A DNA stretch of 64,000 nt, from contig NZ_JAMFTH010000005.1 of the NCBI RefSeq assembly GCF_024195295.1, forward strand, positions 62,001 through 126,000, written 5' to 3'. The notes under the pieces were generated by a model that was not told the DNA's origin, made no database searches, and worked only from the letters and a program-made list of their open reading frames with translations. This DNA comes from Gilvimarinus xylanilyticus (GTDB lineage: Bacteria > Pseudomonadota > Gammaproteobacteria > Pseudomonadales > Cellvibrionaceae). Within the stretch, counting starts at the first letter, position 1, and every line of letters begins with the position of its first letter. Both the position numbers and the translations under genes were made by a program. Positions 51,449 to 60,696 of this stretch are shown here, piece by piece.

Positions 51449-52422
51449 TACAAACGCCACGCTAAGCTGATCGCGCCAAAGCTATCTTTACTGGTTTTGT
51501 TGCTATCCATTGAATTGCCGGTTTTGTAACTCAAGGCCAGACTAAAATTATCCCAACTGTAAGTAAGACCCACAGTAGCGGCAGCCAGCTGGTGCTCCAG
51601 ATCATCGGCGGCGTTATCGCGATAGGTATTGCCGTTAAGCAAAATGTGGTTAAAGACATATTCGGCCTCGAAACCGGCGTAGATATACCAACCGCCTTCA
51701 ACCGCCATAGGGGCACTAATACGCCCATAGTGCAAGGCGGTGGTGGCAAAACTTTGCGAGAGGCCGCGCCCAAACCTTAGGATTGCACCGCCGCCCACGG
51801 CACTTTCCAAGTTACCCACACCGGCCTGGGCTAACAGCACTGTGTCCCAGTTATCGGCCAACTCATACCGCCACACGGCAGTGCGCTCCAGGGCAAATAG
51901 AAATTTATTGTCTAGCTGGTAATCCCAACCTTGGGGTTGTTCAGAGCCGGTGATTTTATGCACCAGCTCCTGCGAGCGCTCGGCGCCCGAGGCTGGCCCC
52001 ATGATGCCTAAAGTCGTACGCACTAAATCGGCAAAATCTTCCTCAACAATAGCATGGCTTACGCGGTAAAGTAGTAAACCCGCATAGGGGGAATCTTCCG
52101 GGTCGGGCACCGGTTGGGTAATATCGCTGGGGGTTATCATGGCCTGCCCCAGCGAGTGCTCGCTAAACATGGTGGCATCCGCCGAGGGTTTTTGCATCCA
52201 CGCCAAAGGCTTGGCCAGCAGAGGTGTTTGGTAGGGTGTGTCACCCTCGGTGGATAAATCGTAAAGGGAAATAAACAACCCGTTGGTGTAACCGCCGTCC
52301 TTGCCGATAAACAAGTCGTTTTGCCAAACAACCGAGGCCCAATCAAAGGCTTGGGCTTGGGCGGAAGAAAATGAGAGTAGAGCGGTTGTCAGGGGGGCGA
52401 GGGCTTTATTCGTCTTGGTCAC
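51448..52422 (-). CDS. LpxR-like outer-membrane lipid A deacylase
   Basis: About 324 residues from a GTG at 52422, which gives a plausible signal peptide (VTKTNKALAPLTTALLSFSSAQA); a GTG at 52470 would give a longer, less usual leader. The mature protein is a beta-barrel: WASVVWQNDLFIGKDGGYTNGLFISLYDL, HSLGQAMITPSDIT, PDPEDSPYAGLLLY, LEHQLAAATVGLTYSWDNFSLALSYK and a C-terminal aromatic-rich strand (GAISLAWRL). The ND, YTNG and SPYAG motifs fit the LpxR lipid A 3'-O-deacylase family (DUF2219). It overlaps the upstream DUF3144 gene and is coupled to the glycosyltransferase. Confidence 0.8.
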   Translation of the reverse strand: MTKTNKALAPLTTALLSFSSAQAQAFDWASVVWQNDLFIGKDGGYTNGLFISLYDLSTEGDTPYQTPLLAKPLAWMQKPSADATMFSEHSLGQAMITPSDITQPVPDPEDSPYAGLLLYRVSHAIVEEDFADLVRTTLGIMGPASGAERSQELVHKITGSEQPQGWDYQLDNKFLFALERTAVWRYELADNWDTVLLAQAGVGNLESAVGGGAILRFGRGLSQSFATTALHYGRISAPMAVEGGWYIYAGFEAEYVFNHILLNGNTYRDNAADDLEHQLAAATVGLTYSWDNFSLALSYKTGNSMDSNKTSKDSFGAISLAWRL

Positions 52423-52699
52423 TGCGCATATACACCTTGTAGTTTTCCCGATAGTCCTCAAGGTTATCACGCAGTAAATCCCGATACTGGTTAGTCAGAT
52501 AGCGCAGCGAAGGCTCTATCTCTTCGGTGTACTCCTTGCGGTCCACCGAAGCCCCGGCCACGGTAAAGGCATTAAACCGCGCCGCGGCGTGCAACAGTGC
52601 CGCACTGACCATGCTGGCATCGGCCTGCTCGCAGGAATCGTTGGCGCGCTGGATAAAAGCATCCACCAAATCCCAAAACTGATCTTCTTTGTCGCTCAC
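52406..52699 (-). CDS. DUF3144 small protein
   Basis: 97 residues, helical and acidic: FWDLVDAFIQRANDSCEQADASMVSAALLHAAARFNAFTVAGASVDRKEYTEEIEPSLRYLTNQYRDLLRDNLEDY matches the DUF3144 family found in gammaproteobacteria. Cytoplasmic. No known role. Its 3' end overlaps the LpxR-like start, so the two are co-translated. Confidence 0.85.
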   Translation of the reverse strand: MSDKEDQFWDLVDAFIQRANDSCEQADASMVSAALLHAAARFNAFTVAGASVDRKEYTEEIEPSLRYLTNQYRDLLRDNLEDYRENYKVYMRSDQDE

Positions 52700-52706
52700 A
52701 GCAACC

Positions 52707-53096
52707 TCACTTCATAAATGTCATGCGGCGGATTTTACCACTTTGAAACTGGTAAATCTTAACCACTTCCATCTCTTGGCGGGTGTTTTGAACTTTAAAG
52801 GTGGCCCGCTCTAAGGTAATCACCTTATCGTTTAACTCGATGGTATTGAGAATTTCGCTGGTGGGCTGGTGTTTGGCAAACGCACTGGTCGTCGCTTCAA
52901 TTAGCGCGCCCTTGCCCGATGTCATGGGCGAGTCGGGGTAGTTATACACCTCGATATCATCGTGAAAGAAGCTGGCGTAGTGCTCGGCATCATGACTATT
53001 GTAGGCCGCCACCTGTCTCTCAACGGTGGCGCTGTGCTGCGCGAGCGCCAGGGCGCTCAAGGACCAAAGGCTGATGATGGCAATCCACGATTTCAT
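52707..53096 (-). CDS. Exported SnoaL-like small protein
   Basis: 129 residues from the ATG at 53096, which has AGGAGA 7 nt upstream; the longer frame to 53159 lacks a ribosome site and a sensible N-terminus. Signal peptide MKSWIAIISLWSLSALALAQ. The mature part is an NTF2/SnoaL fold: ATVERQVAAYNSHDAEHYASFFHDDIEVYNYPDSPMTSGKGALIEATTSAFAKHQPTSEILNTIELNDKVITLERATFKVQNTRQEMEVVKIYQFQSGKIRRMTF. A catalytic role is unknown. It lies just upstream of DUF3144. Confidence 0.8.
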   Translation of the reverse strand: MKSWIAIISLWSLSALALAQHSATVERQVAAYNSHDAEHYASFFHDDIEVYNYPDSPMTSGKGALIEATTSAFAKHQPTSEILNTIELNDKVITLERATFKVQNTRQEMEVVKIYQFQSGKIRRMTFMK

Positions 53097-53167
53097 GCTG
53101 TTGTCTCCTGTTACTTGTCGCAAAGTGTAGCGCAAGCGAAGAGTACAGCCAAAGGTCAAGGTCCTAT

Positions 53168-53923
53168 TTAGGGAACTGCGGCAGTTACCCTGCGCTTAAT
53201 CTCCCGCTCAAAGCGCTCGCCGGCGCCGTAGCTTAGGTGATAATAGCGATCGCTGACGGCAATAAGTTTATTATCTATAACCTGATACCGTCGCTGGGAT
53301 TCGGTCTCGACGTGCAAGCTAATAAAAATAAAAATCCGCCCAGAAGCATCAATTCGGCTGCTGCTGGCCAATGGCACGCCCTGTTCATCAATCCATACTG
53401 AATAAACCCCTTCATACGACTTTACATACTTTCGCTGGCGTTTACTCAGCCGACTTTGGGGCAAATTAAAATCCAGCCTTTGTACCTCGCGACCATCCAA
53501 TTGGTCACTATGGGCGCCGGTAAATTCTCCCTCGGCCATTACCCGGCGCATTTGCTCCGCGGCGCGCACCGCGGCGCGCACCGGCAGCGCAGAAAGCTCG
53601 TGCACGCCGTCAATGGCCGGGGTGGGGACATCGGTATTGTCAATTCGGGCCTGCTCTTCGGCGTCTATTTGCGCAAGCAGCTCGGCACTGTGAACAATAC
53701 TCAGACGCTCGCCACTGTCGGAGACCCGCACCTGCGCTTCGCCTTTGCGGGTAATCTTGTCATCGCCCTTGCCATTGGACTCCACCACCTGAGCGTGCAC
53801 CTGATACTCGCCTGCCACCGGATGGCTTAAACGCTCTAAAGCTTGCTTTAGGTCATCCAGTGGCGCTGCCAAAGCCTGACCACTAAAGCAAAGAAACAAA
53901 ATTCCGCTCCACAAACGCATCAC
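53168..53923 (-). CDS. Exported protein of unknown function in the GntR-ABC operon
   Basis: 251 residues. Signal peptide (LWSGILFLCFSGQALA), then a beta-rich body with helices: GEYQVHAQVVESNGKGDDKITRKGEAQVRVSDSGERLSIVHSAELL, REVQRLDFNLPQSRLSKRQRKYVKSYEGVYSVWIDEQGVPLASSSRIDASGRIFIFISLHVETESQRRYQVIDNKLIAVSDRYYHLSYGAGERFEREIKRRV. The strand pattern hints at a LolA/RseB-like half-barrel, but this is a guess. It overlaps the preceding small gene by 4 nt and is the last gene of the operon. Confidence 0.75.
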   Translation of the reverse strand: MMRLWSGILFLCFSGQALAAPLDDLKQALERLSHPVAGEYQVHAQVVESNGKGDDKITRKGEAQVRVSDSGERLSIVHSAELLAQIDAEEQARIDNTDVPTPAIDGVHELSALPVRAAVRAAEQMRRVMAEGEFTGAHSDQLDGREVQRLDFNLPQSRLSKRQRKYVKSYEGVYSVWIDEQGVPLASSSRIDASGRIFIFISLHVETESQRRYQVIDNKLIAVSDRYYHLSYGAGERFEREIKRRVTAAVP

Positions 53924-54261
53924 GATTTACACAACTCCTTTATACCGATAGCCAGCAGTATCACACTTAGGCTCAAGCTAGCCCAAACACCCCGGTAAAG
54001 TACCTGGTCAGCCATTAGGCGCCAAGACGTGTGTGGTACCGTCAAATCGTCAGAACTAAAACTGACTTGGCTTTTCAGTTGCAAAAGCCACTGCTGCAGC
54101 ACAGACACCCATTCGGACGTTAAGTTTCCCCGATAACCATAGTGAGCCTCCAAAGTTGACAGCGTCACAAGCTTTTCGGGAATAACCAGCACAACTCCCT
54201 GCGCCTGAACCGTCACGGTAAAAAAACAAAGTATCAGAATAACCAGCCCTTGCCACTTCAT
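53920..54261 (-). CDS. Small exported membrane protein in the GntR-ABC operon
   Basis: 113 residues. Signal sequence (MKWQGLVILILCFFTVTVQA), a short extracytoplasmic domain (LEAHYGYRGNLTSEWVSVLQQWLLQLKSQVSFSSDDLTVPHTSWRLMADQVLYRG) and a C-terminal membrane helix (VWASLSLSVILLAIGIKEL). Not recognised. It is 17 nt after the permease gene and overlaps the next gene by 4 nt, so it probably serves the same transporter. Confidence 0.7.
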   Translation of the reverse strand: MKWQGLVILILCFFTVTVQAQGVVLVIPEKLVTLSTLEAHYGYRGNLTSEWVSVLQQWLLQLKSQVSFSSDDLTVPHTSWRLMADQVLYRGVWASLSLSVILLAIGIKELCKS

Positions 54262-54278
54262 TGTGGTCCCCTTATTTC

Positions 54279-55181
54279 CTATAGTTCAAACCGACGATTG
54301 CGTAACCAGATTGCAGTGCCAAGAGAGACTCCGGCGACTATCCATCCCATATACAAGCCAGGCCGGCTAAGCAATTCAATGGCGGCCGCTAAAATACTAC
54401 TATCGTCGGGCGTAGCTTCGAGTGATTGCAAACTAAAACCATCAAAGTATTGGATCAATATCTTAAATACATAGCTCTGTCCGAACAGCAGGTTTTCTAC
54501 AAACCAGGCGACCAATAACACTAACAGTAGAATGCCGAACGGATGTTTTTTGCTCCACGCCGAGAAAAGTAACAATACCGAGAATAGCGGTAGCCCCCAA
54601 AGTGCCGCGAACCATAAATACGCGAAGCTAACTTTAGCCACCGCAAGAGCATCCATTGCCGACCACAAGGTGAACGGGTCAAGTGATAAGGAAGATGTTC
54701 CCACCACAACGGTCAATGCACTAAAAACCAAGGTGGTGAGCATTGCTCCCAACCAATAACATATCGGCATGATTAACAAAGCGATCAAAAGCTTCACCAG
54801 CACAACGGTCGTCTCGGTTACCGGCAGACTTTTAAAAAACAGAACACTACGATCCTGCCGGTCAGTCAATAGTGCTGACAAACTGTAGGTAACCATATTA
54901 ACGACAGCGACCACGGTAAAAATTAAATAAATGATGTACTGAATATGCACCAACTTATCCAGAATACCGCCCTTAGGAACACTGTTAGGTGCTGAATCGT
55001 TATTCCAGGGTAAATCCATCTCCAGATTCAGCTCGAAAGACACAGACGTATCTTGGAACAGCGAATACACAGACATTAGCGAAATGGAAATAATCAGCAC
55101 TGATAACCAAAGCGGGGCCTTTATCAGTTGACCGGGACTTTCCCAAAACTCACGTTTTACTTGTGTAAGAAAAGTATTCAC
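54279..55181 (-). CDS. ABC-2-type permease
   Basis: 300 residues with about six membrane helices (PLWLSVLIISISLMSVYSLF near 25-45, HIQYIIYLIFTVVAVVNMVTYSLSALLTDRQDRSVLFFKSLPVTETTVVLVKLLIALLIMPICYWLGAMLTTLVFSALTVV, then two further hairpins). LTDRQDRSVLFFKSLPVT is the coupling segment of ABC-2 permeases. It overlaps the ATPase gene by 4 nt. The substrate is unknown; in related GntR(YtrA)-regulated operons the system responds to cell-wall antibiotics, which is only a hint. Confidence 0.85.
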   Translation of the reverse strand: MNTFLTQVKREFWESPGQLIKAPLWLSVLIISISLMSVYSLFQDTSVSFELNLEMDLPWNNDSAPNSVPKGGILDKLVHIQYIIYLIFTVVAVVNMVTYSLSALLTDRQDRSVLFFKSLPVTETTVVLVKLLIALLIMPICYWLGAMLTTLVFSALTVVVGTSSLSLDPFTLWSAMDALAVAKVSFAYLWFAALWGLPLFSVLLLFSAWSKKHPFGILLLVLLVAWFVENLLFGQSYVFKILIQYFDGFSLQSLEATPDDSSILAAAIELLSRPGLYMGWIVAGVSLGTAIWLRNRRFEL

Positions 55182-56038
55182 GCTTGGCTCCCCCCTTGCA
55201 CTTTGGCCACAAACACTTCGGCGAGGGACGCGCGGGCGACATCCCCTAACGCCTGCAATGCCTGCGGATCGGCATCTTCGTATATGTATTGCTTGCCTCC
55301 CAGCGCGCGAATTTCGCCAATGGGCTTTAACGCCTCGGCCTGCGACTGCTGCTCGCCCGCAACGGTGACCTTGCGGTAGCGGGATTCAAAGGTATCGAGA
55401 TCGCAATCGAACACAACATCACCGTCGACAATAAACATGACATCGGTCAGCAGGTGTTCTATTTCTTCCACCTGGTGAGTGGTAATAATGATGGTTTTGT
55501 CATCATCGTAGTAATCGTTCAACAGCGCGTCGTAGAAGGTGCGACGGTAGAGCAAATCAAGCCCTAGGGTGGGCTCATCCAATACCAACAACTTGGCGTC
55601 GATGGCCATCACCAGCGCCAGATGCACCTGAGTTACCATGCCTTTGGACAACGTGCGGATACGACTGTTTAACGGTACCTTGGTTTTTGCCAGAAAGTCG
55701 CGCGCCCGCTGCTCGTTAAAATTGGGGTGCACTCCGGCCACATAAGCAATTGCCTGCTTTACCGTCATCCAACGGGGCAGGGTGGCGGTATCGGCGATAA
55801 AACACACTTGCTCCAGCATCTTGGCGCGCTCGCGTCTGGGGTCAAAGCCCAGCACATCAATATCACCGTCGGCGACACAAAGTCCCAACAGCGACTGTAG
55901 CAAGGTAGTTTTACCCGCGCCATTAGGGCCGATTAAACCCACAATGCGGCCAGCGCCAATCTCCAAATCCAGTTTTTCCAGCGCCTGCTTTTTACCGTAG
56001 CTTTTGCTGAGCCCTGTGGTTTTTATTACCTGATTCAC
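55178..56038 (-). CDS. ABC transporter ATPase (YtrB-like)
   Basis: 286 residues. Walker A GPNGAGKT (37-44), Q-loop, Walker B KLLVLDEPTLGLD and H-loop ITTHQVEEIEHLL are intact. The signature is LSKGM rather than LSGGQ, as is common in the CcmA/YtrB exporter class. The C-terminal 70 residues (YRKVTVAGEQQSQAEALKPIGEIRALGGKQYIYEDA) form the extra domain of this class. It overlaps both gntR and the permease by 4 nt. Cytoplasmic. Confidence 0.93.
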   Translation of the reverse strand: MNQVIKTTGLSKSYGKKQALEKLDLEIGAGRIVGLIGPNGAGKTTLLQSLLGLCVADGDIDVLGFDPRRERAKMLEQVCFIADTATLPRWMTVKQAIAYVAGVHPNFNEQRARDFLAKTKVPLNSRIRTLSKGMVTQVHLALVMAIDAKLLVLDEPTLGLDLLYRRTFYDALLNDYYDDDKTIIITTHQVEEIEHLLTDVMFIVDGDVVFDCDLDTFESRYRKVTVAGEQQSQAEALKPIGEIRALGGKQYIYEDADPQALQALGDVARASLAEVFVAKVQGGSQA

Positions 56039-56397
56039 GGCTGCTCCTTCAGATTTTCAATGGTCTGCAACAATGTCGCTTTATCGATTCCCAGGCGTTT
56101 AGCCTGAGCTAAGAGTTCGGGCAGCTGCTGCACAAATTGCTCGCGCTCGCGCTCGAGCAGCCGTGCATCTGCCCCCTCACACACAAACATGCCCAAACCG
56201 CGGCGCTTTTCTACCAACTGCTCATCCACCAGCGCCTGATAGGCCTTGGCAACGGTCAAATGATTAATCTGATAATCCGCCGCCACCTGGCGCACCGAGG
56301 GCAGCGCTTCGCCAGGGGCTATATCACCGGCTACAATCAGCGCCACCATGCGCTGGTATAGCTGTCGGTAAATGGGTTGATCATCGCGCCACTGCAT
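56035..56397 (-). CDS. GntR-family repressor, YtrA subfamily
   Basis: 120 residues. A winged helix-turn-helix (DDQPIYRQLYQRMVALIVAGDIAPGEALPSVRQVAADYQINHLTVAKAYQALVDEQLVEKRRGLGMFV, about 4-72) is followed by a short dimerising helix pair, with no large effector domain. This is the YtrA pattern, usually encoded first in an ABC operon that it represses. A perfect 10-bp inverted repeat upstream overlaps the promoter and is the likely operator. It overlaps the ATPase gene by 4 nt. Confidence 0.92.
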   Translation of the reverse strand: MQWRDDQPIYRQLYQRMVALIVAGDIAPGEALPSVRQVAADYQINHLTVAKAYQALVDEQLVEKRRGLGMFVCEGADARLLEREREQFVQQLPELLAQAKRLGIDKATLLQTIENLKEQP

Positions 56398-56421
56398 GCC
56401 TACTCCGCTCGCCCTTCGATA

Positions 56422-56463
56422 TAGTGTTATACATGACTATAACACTAAACAAAAATTGGTCAA
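56422..56463 (-). promoter_or_regulatory. Promoter and operator of the GntR-ABC operon
   Basis: TAGTGTTATA (56422-56431) and TATAACACTA (56438-56447) form a perfect inverted repeat with 6-nt spacing. On the minus strand TTGACC (56463-56458), 16 nt, TATAGT (56441-56436) make a good sigma70 promoter whose -10 lies inside the repeat. Autorepression is the obvious reading. Confidence 0.8.
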
Positions 56464-56619
56464 TAGAGTGACGAGCTGCAAAAGACACAGATTGGGGAAC
56501 AATTCAAGACTGTAATAGGGCGACGATTTGCGCATAATGCGCTGGGGCCTTACATCAAAGGGCCTAAGCCCTCAAAGACCGCTGTGCGGCGAACAAAAAT
56601 GTCCAACAGAGAAACTTAC

Positions 56620-58947
56620 ATGAGCAGTATTTTTCAACGCATTGCCGACGAGCTGAGTATTCGCGAACAACAAGTAGACGCCGCCGTGGCGCTGCTGGAT
56701 GAAGGCGCTACCGTGCCGTTTATCTCCCGCTACCGTAAAGAGGTCACCGGCGGGCTGGACGACACCCAGATGCGTAACCTGGAAGAGCGGCTGCGCTATT
56801 TGCGCGAGATGGAAGACCGCCGTGAGGCTATTCTGAAAAGCATTGCCGAGCAAGACAAGCTGACCCTGGCGCTGGAAAACGACATTCGCGCCGCCGACAC
56901 CAAAACCCGGCTGGAGGATTTGTACCTACCCTACAAACCCAAGCGCCGCACCAAGGGCCAGATTGCCATTGAAGCGGGCCTGCAGCCACTGGCCGATGCT
57001 CTGCTGCAAGACCCCACTCTGGAGCCCGAAGCCGAGGCCGCTAAGTACCTCAATCCCGAGCACAAAATTGACGACGCCAAAGCGGCGCTGGACGGCGCCA
57101 AGTATATCCTGATGGAAAAGTTCAGCGAAGATGCCGAGCTGTTGGGCAAGCTTCGCGGCTTTTTGCAGCGTGAAGCATTGATCTCAAGCCGCGCCGCGAC
57201 GGGTAAAGAAGACGATAAATCCCAGGATGTACAGAAATTCCGCGATTACTTCGAGCACGACGAAGCCCTAAAAAGCACTCCGTCGCACCGCGCCCTGGCC
57301 ATGTTCCGGGGCCGCAACGAGGGCGTACTCACCATCGCCATTACCCTGGGCGAGCAGGAGCCGGGCGCCACTCACCCCTGCGAGGTGATGGTGGCCGAAC
57401 ACTGGGACCTGCGCGATCAAGGACGGGCCGCCGACAAATGGCTGGGCGAGGTGGTGCGCTGGACCTGGCGGGTGAAGTTGCTCACTCACCTGGAAACCGA
57501 CCTGCTGGGCGAGCTGCGCGACCGCGCCGAAGAAGACGCCATAAAGGTATTTGCCAGCAACTTAAACGACCTGCTGCTAGCAGCCCCCGCCGGACAAAAG
57601 GCCACCATCGGCCTGGACCCGGGCCTGCGCACCGGGGTGAAAGTCGCGGTGGTGGACGCCACCGGTAAGGTCTTGGATCACGGCGCTATTTTCCCCACCG
57701 CCCCGCAAAATAAGGTCGCAGAGGCGGAGAAAGTACTTACTAACCTGTGTCGCAAGTACGATGTAGAACTGATCGCCATCGGCAATGGCACCGCCAGCCG
57801 CGAGACAGAAAAGTTCGTTAAAGACATGCTGAAAAAGCAGCCCGAGCTGAAAGCCCGCCCGGTGATGGTGAACGAGTCCGGCGCCTCGGTTTACTCGGCC
57901 TCGGAGTTTGCCGCTAAAGAGTTTCCGGATTTAGACGTAACCATTCGCGGCGCTATTTCCATCGCCCGCCGCCTGCAAGACCCCCTGGCCGAGCTGGTAA
58001 AAATTGACCCTAAATCCATCGGGGTGGGCCAATACCAGCACGATGTCTCGCAAACCCAGCTGGCTCGCTCGCTGGATGCGGTTGTGGAAGACTGTGTAAA
58101 CGCCGTGGGGGTAGAGGTAAACACGGCCTCGGCCGCACTGCTAGCACGGGTTTCGGGCCTAAACGCGTCCCTTGCCAACAATATCGTCGAATTTAGAGAC
58201 AAGAACGGTGCTTTTACCAATCGCAACCAGCTCAAAGACGTCACCCGCTTTGGCGCCAAAACCTTTGAGCAGGCGGCGGGCTTTTTGCGGGTAAGCGGCG
58301 GCGACAACCCACTGGACGCCTCGGCGGTACACCCCGAAACCTACACGGTGGTAGAGGCCATTGCCGAGAAAAACCAGCGCGATGTGAAAGGCCTGGTGGG
58401 CGACTCGGGCTTTTTAGGCAGTCTTAAGGCGCAGGATTACGTGACCGAGCAATTTGGTGTACCCACCATTACCGACATCCTCAAAGAACTGGACAAACCC
58501 GGCCGCGACCCCCGCCCGGAGTTTCGTACCGCCGCCTTTAAAGAGGGCGTAGACACTATTAAAGACCTAGAACCGGGAATGATTCTGGAAGGCACCGTCA
58601 CCAACGTCACCAACTTTGGCGCCTTTGTGGATATCGGTGTTCACCAGGACGGTTTGGTGCATATCTCGGCACTTTCTAACACCTTTGTGAAAGATCCCCG
58701 CGAAGTGGTGAAAGCCGGTGATATCGTCAAAGCCAAGGTGATGGAGGTGGATGTGGACCGCAAGCGCATCGGCTTATCGATGCGCCTGGAGGACACCCCC
58801 GGGGAAAAGACCGGCGGTGATAACAAGCCGCGCCGTCAACCGGGCAGCAAACAGGGCCAGCGCAAGCAAGGCGGCAACAAACCCCAGCAGGCCTCTGTGG
58901 GCAGCATGGGTGCGCTGCTACAACAGGCCATGAAAAAAGGCAAATAA
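56620..58947 (+). CDS. tex: Transcription accessory protein Tex
   Basis: 775 residues from the ATG at 56620 ([48 protein letters not shown] matches the family N-terminus; ATG at 56599 and GTG at 56584 are alternatives). The N-terminal helical domain, the YqgF/RuvX-like domain ([42 protein letters not shown]), the helix-hairpin-helix region ([26 protein letters not shown]...[12 protein letters not shown]) and the S1 domain ([31 protein letters not shown]) are in the usual order. A basic Gln/Gly/Lys-rich tail follows. It binds nucleic acid and affects transcription and stress tolerance. Confidence 0.96.
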   Translation: MSSIFQRIADELSIREQQVDAAVALLDEGATVPFISRYRKEVTGGLDDTQMRNLEERLRYLREMEDRREAILKSIAEQDKLTLALENDIRAADTKTRLEDLYLPYKPKRRTKGQIAIEAGLQPLADALLQDPTLEPEAEAAKYLNPEHKIDDAKAALDGAKYILMEKFSEDAELLGKLRGFLQREALISSRAATGKEDDKSQDVQKFRDYFEHDEALKSTPSHRALAMFRGRNEGVLTIAITLGEQEPGATHPCEVMVAEHWDLRDQGRAADKWLGEVVRWTWRVKLLTHLETDLLGELRDRAEEDAIKVFASNLNDLLLAAPAGQKATIGLDPGLRTGVKVAVVDATGKVLDHGAIFPTAPQNKVAEAEKVLTNLCRKYDVELIAIGNGTASRETEKFVKDMLKKQPELKARPVMVNESGASVYSASEFAAKEFPDLDVTIRGAISIARRLQDPLAELVKIDPKSIGVGQYQHDVSQTQLARSLDAVVEDCVNAVGVEVNTASAALLARVSGLNASLANNIVEFRDKNGAFTNRNQLKDVTRFGAKTFEQAAGFLRVSGGDNPLDASAVHPETYTVVEAIAEKNQRDVKGLVGDSGFLGSLKAQDYVTEQFGVPTITDILKELDKPGRDPRPEFRTAAFKEGVDTIKDLEPGMILEGTVTNVTNFGAFVDIGVHQDGLVHISALSNTFVKDPREVVKAGDIVKAKVMEVDVDRKRIGLSMRLEDTPGEKTGGDNKPRRQPGSKQGQRKQGGNKPQQASVGSMGALLQQAMKKGK

Positions 58948-58955
58948 GCCCTTAA

Positions 58956-59035
58956 CTTCTGGCGGCTTCGGCCGTTACAGAAGATACCGGAGCCCCTTCG
59001 TTTCTTGCCCGAATACGTCGTAGGGGCTTCCGGTA
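58956..59035. terminator. Two hairpins between tex and the convergent esterase gene
   Basis: CTTCTG/CAGAAG with an inner CGGC-TTCG-GCCG tetraloop (58956-58983), then TACCGGA and GCCCC paired with GGGGC and TCCGGTA (58985-59035). Neither has a good U-tract. Probably a shared termination region. Confidence 0.4.
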
Positions 59036-59042
59036 CATCCCT

Positions 59043-59918
59043 TTACTTGCTTTCGTTTTTAACCCCACAGAGCGGCTGCAGGTAACGGTCGATATCTTCC
59101 AGAGTGGGCGCCAAAAAACCTAAGGGTCTTCCCATCGCCGCTACTAGTTTCACGTGGCTTACCCCTTCGTAGGTTTTGCGCTCGGCGCTCACACCGGCCT
59201 GTTGCAGCTTCTGCTCCAGCGACACAGCAGATTTAGGCGTCACCGTCTCATCATCCGCGCCGTGCAGAATAAGGGTTGGCGGGTTATCGGCATGAATGTG
59301 ATTCACTGTAAGGGCGTCTACCTGACGGCTTTTATCGCTGCCAAAAATACGCGTCCACTGGGCTTTCTCGGTGGGTAAGAAATAATCGTGCGGCCCGGCC
59401 AGGCTCACATAGCGATCAACCTGCGCTCTGCTAGCTCCCCAGGCATCTAGGTATTGGGCGTCATAACTGACCAGACCCGCCATCATAGCGCCGGCGGAGT
59501 GGCCCATTAGCACCAGGGATTTGTCCTCCGCCATCTTCTGCACAGGTTCACTTGCCACCGCCCGGGCGATATCATCCACAAAATCCGAGTAGGTGACTTC
59601 GGGGTACAGGCGGTAGTCGGGAATTGCCACCGTGTAACCACGCCGAGCGAGAGCGGCCCCCACAAAGCCATACTGCTCTTTTTTACCGCTATCCCAGCTA
59701 CCGCCATACACAAACATCACTAAACAGCTGTTGGCCTCTTGGGGGCGGTAAATGTCCATGGTTTGGCGCGGGTTATCACCGTATGCGATATCCGTTTGCG
59801 CGCGGTAGTGGGAAGCCCGCCCTAAAGTGTTCAAAACATCGGTGCCACTGCAGCCGCTAAATAAAAAACTTATAATAATCAGAGCAAAACAGGCTCTGCC
59901 TCCGCTTGAGGTGTGCAT
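59043..59918 (-). CDS. Alpha/beta-hydrolase lipoprotein (carboxylesterase type)
   Basis: 291 residues. The lipobox FLFSGC (Cys23) predicts lipid anchoring. The fold is that of the BD-FAE/esterase group: TMDIYRPQEANSCLVMFVYGGSWDSGKKEQYGFVGAALARRGYTVAIPDYRLYP, nucleophile elbow GHSAGA (Ser), Asp in LILHGADDETVTP, His in YEGVSHVKL. The oxyanion motif is YGGSW rather than the usual HGGxW. The likely role is ester hydrolysis, perhaps of acylated plant polysaccharide, but the substrate is unknown. Transcribed alone. Confidence 0.85.
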   Translation of the reverse strand: MHTSSGGRACFALIIISFLFSGCSGTDVLNTLGRASHYRAQTDIAYGDNPRQTMDIYRPQEANSCLVMFVYGGSWDSGKKEQYGFVGAALARRGYTVAIPDYRLYPEVTYSDFVDDIARAVASEPVQKMAEDKSLVLMGHSAGAMMAGLVSYDAQYLDAWGASRAQVDRYVSLAGPHDYFLPTEKAQWTRIFGSDKSRQVDALTVNHIHADNPPTLILHGADDETVTPKSAVSLEQKLQQAGVSAERKTYEGVSHVKLVAAMGRPLGFLAPTLEDIDRYLQPLCGVKNESK

Positions 59919-60129
59919 TTAGTTCTCTCAGTTAAAGTTTTGTCGGGTTTACGCACCGCATAGGGAAATCGATCAGTATCCCGCACAGCTTAGCTTTTAC
60001 AACACCCTATCTCATATAACTCCTATGGGTCACAGCTAGGCTTTTGTGTATACCCCTAACATTAAGGGTACCGAAGCGAATATTTATTGCTAATAATACG
60101 ATCAGTCTACACAAAACCTGGGGGGAAAA

Positions 60130-60696
60130 ATGAATCATCCACAACTTACCTGGGCACCCCTGTGTCTAATTTTGTTAATCAGCTGCGCCGCAGAAGATGA
60201 TGGAGACAGTTACAGTGATGGTTACGGGGACGACTATTACTCTAGTGCCGATGACACCAGCAAGGAGTGTGATTATGAAGAGTTAATTACACCCACAGAG
60301 AGGCAAGAGGCGAATCAATGCGGTACACAAGTTTCGATGCAATTTGCTGCAGCAGATAATTACTATGAAGCCGCTGTGGTGGCTTGTCAAACAAGCAGTC
60401 AAGCTGATGGTGATACCAACTACAATTCATACCTAACAACAACCGAGCTAGCACGAAAAGCAAAAGACCGCCTATGCGGTGGAACCTCGGGCGGAGGACT
60501 TACCGATACAACTGAGGCGAAATACTACAGTTTGTGCACTTATTTAGACGGACTTCAGGTATGGGCCACATGTTATGGACCCAAAACCCTCACAGACCAA
60601 AGCTGCCCAGCGGACAAGCCCTGGAATTTCTTAGAGCAACACTCCTCCTCAAGCGCTTGTATTAATGCACGAGATAATTATCTTGAGAACTATTAA
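60130..60696 (+). CDS. Cys-rich lipoprotein of unknown function
   Basis: 188 residues. Lipobox LILLISC (Cys19), followed by an acidic Asp/Tyr/Ser-rich stretch (EDDGDSYSDGYGDDYYSSADD), then a domain with eight Cys likely to form disulfides (ECDYEELI, ANQCGTQ, VACQTS, RLCGG, SLCTYL, ATCYGPK, QSCPAD, SACINA). Not recognised. Base composition looks more AT-rich than the neighbourhood. The next ORF overlaps its end. Confidence 0.7.
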   Translation: MNHPQLTWAPLCLILLISCAAEDDGDSYSDGYGDDYYSSADDTSKECDYEELITPTERQEANQCGTQVSMQFAAADNYYEAAVVACQTSSQADGDTNYNSYLTTTELARKAKDRLCGGTSGGGLTDTTEAKYYSLCTYLDGLQVWATCYGPKTLTDQSCPADKPWNFLEQHSSSSACINARDNYLENY

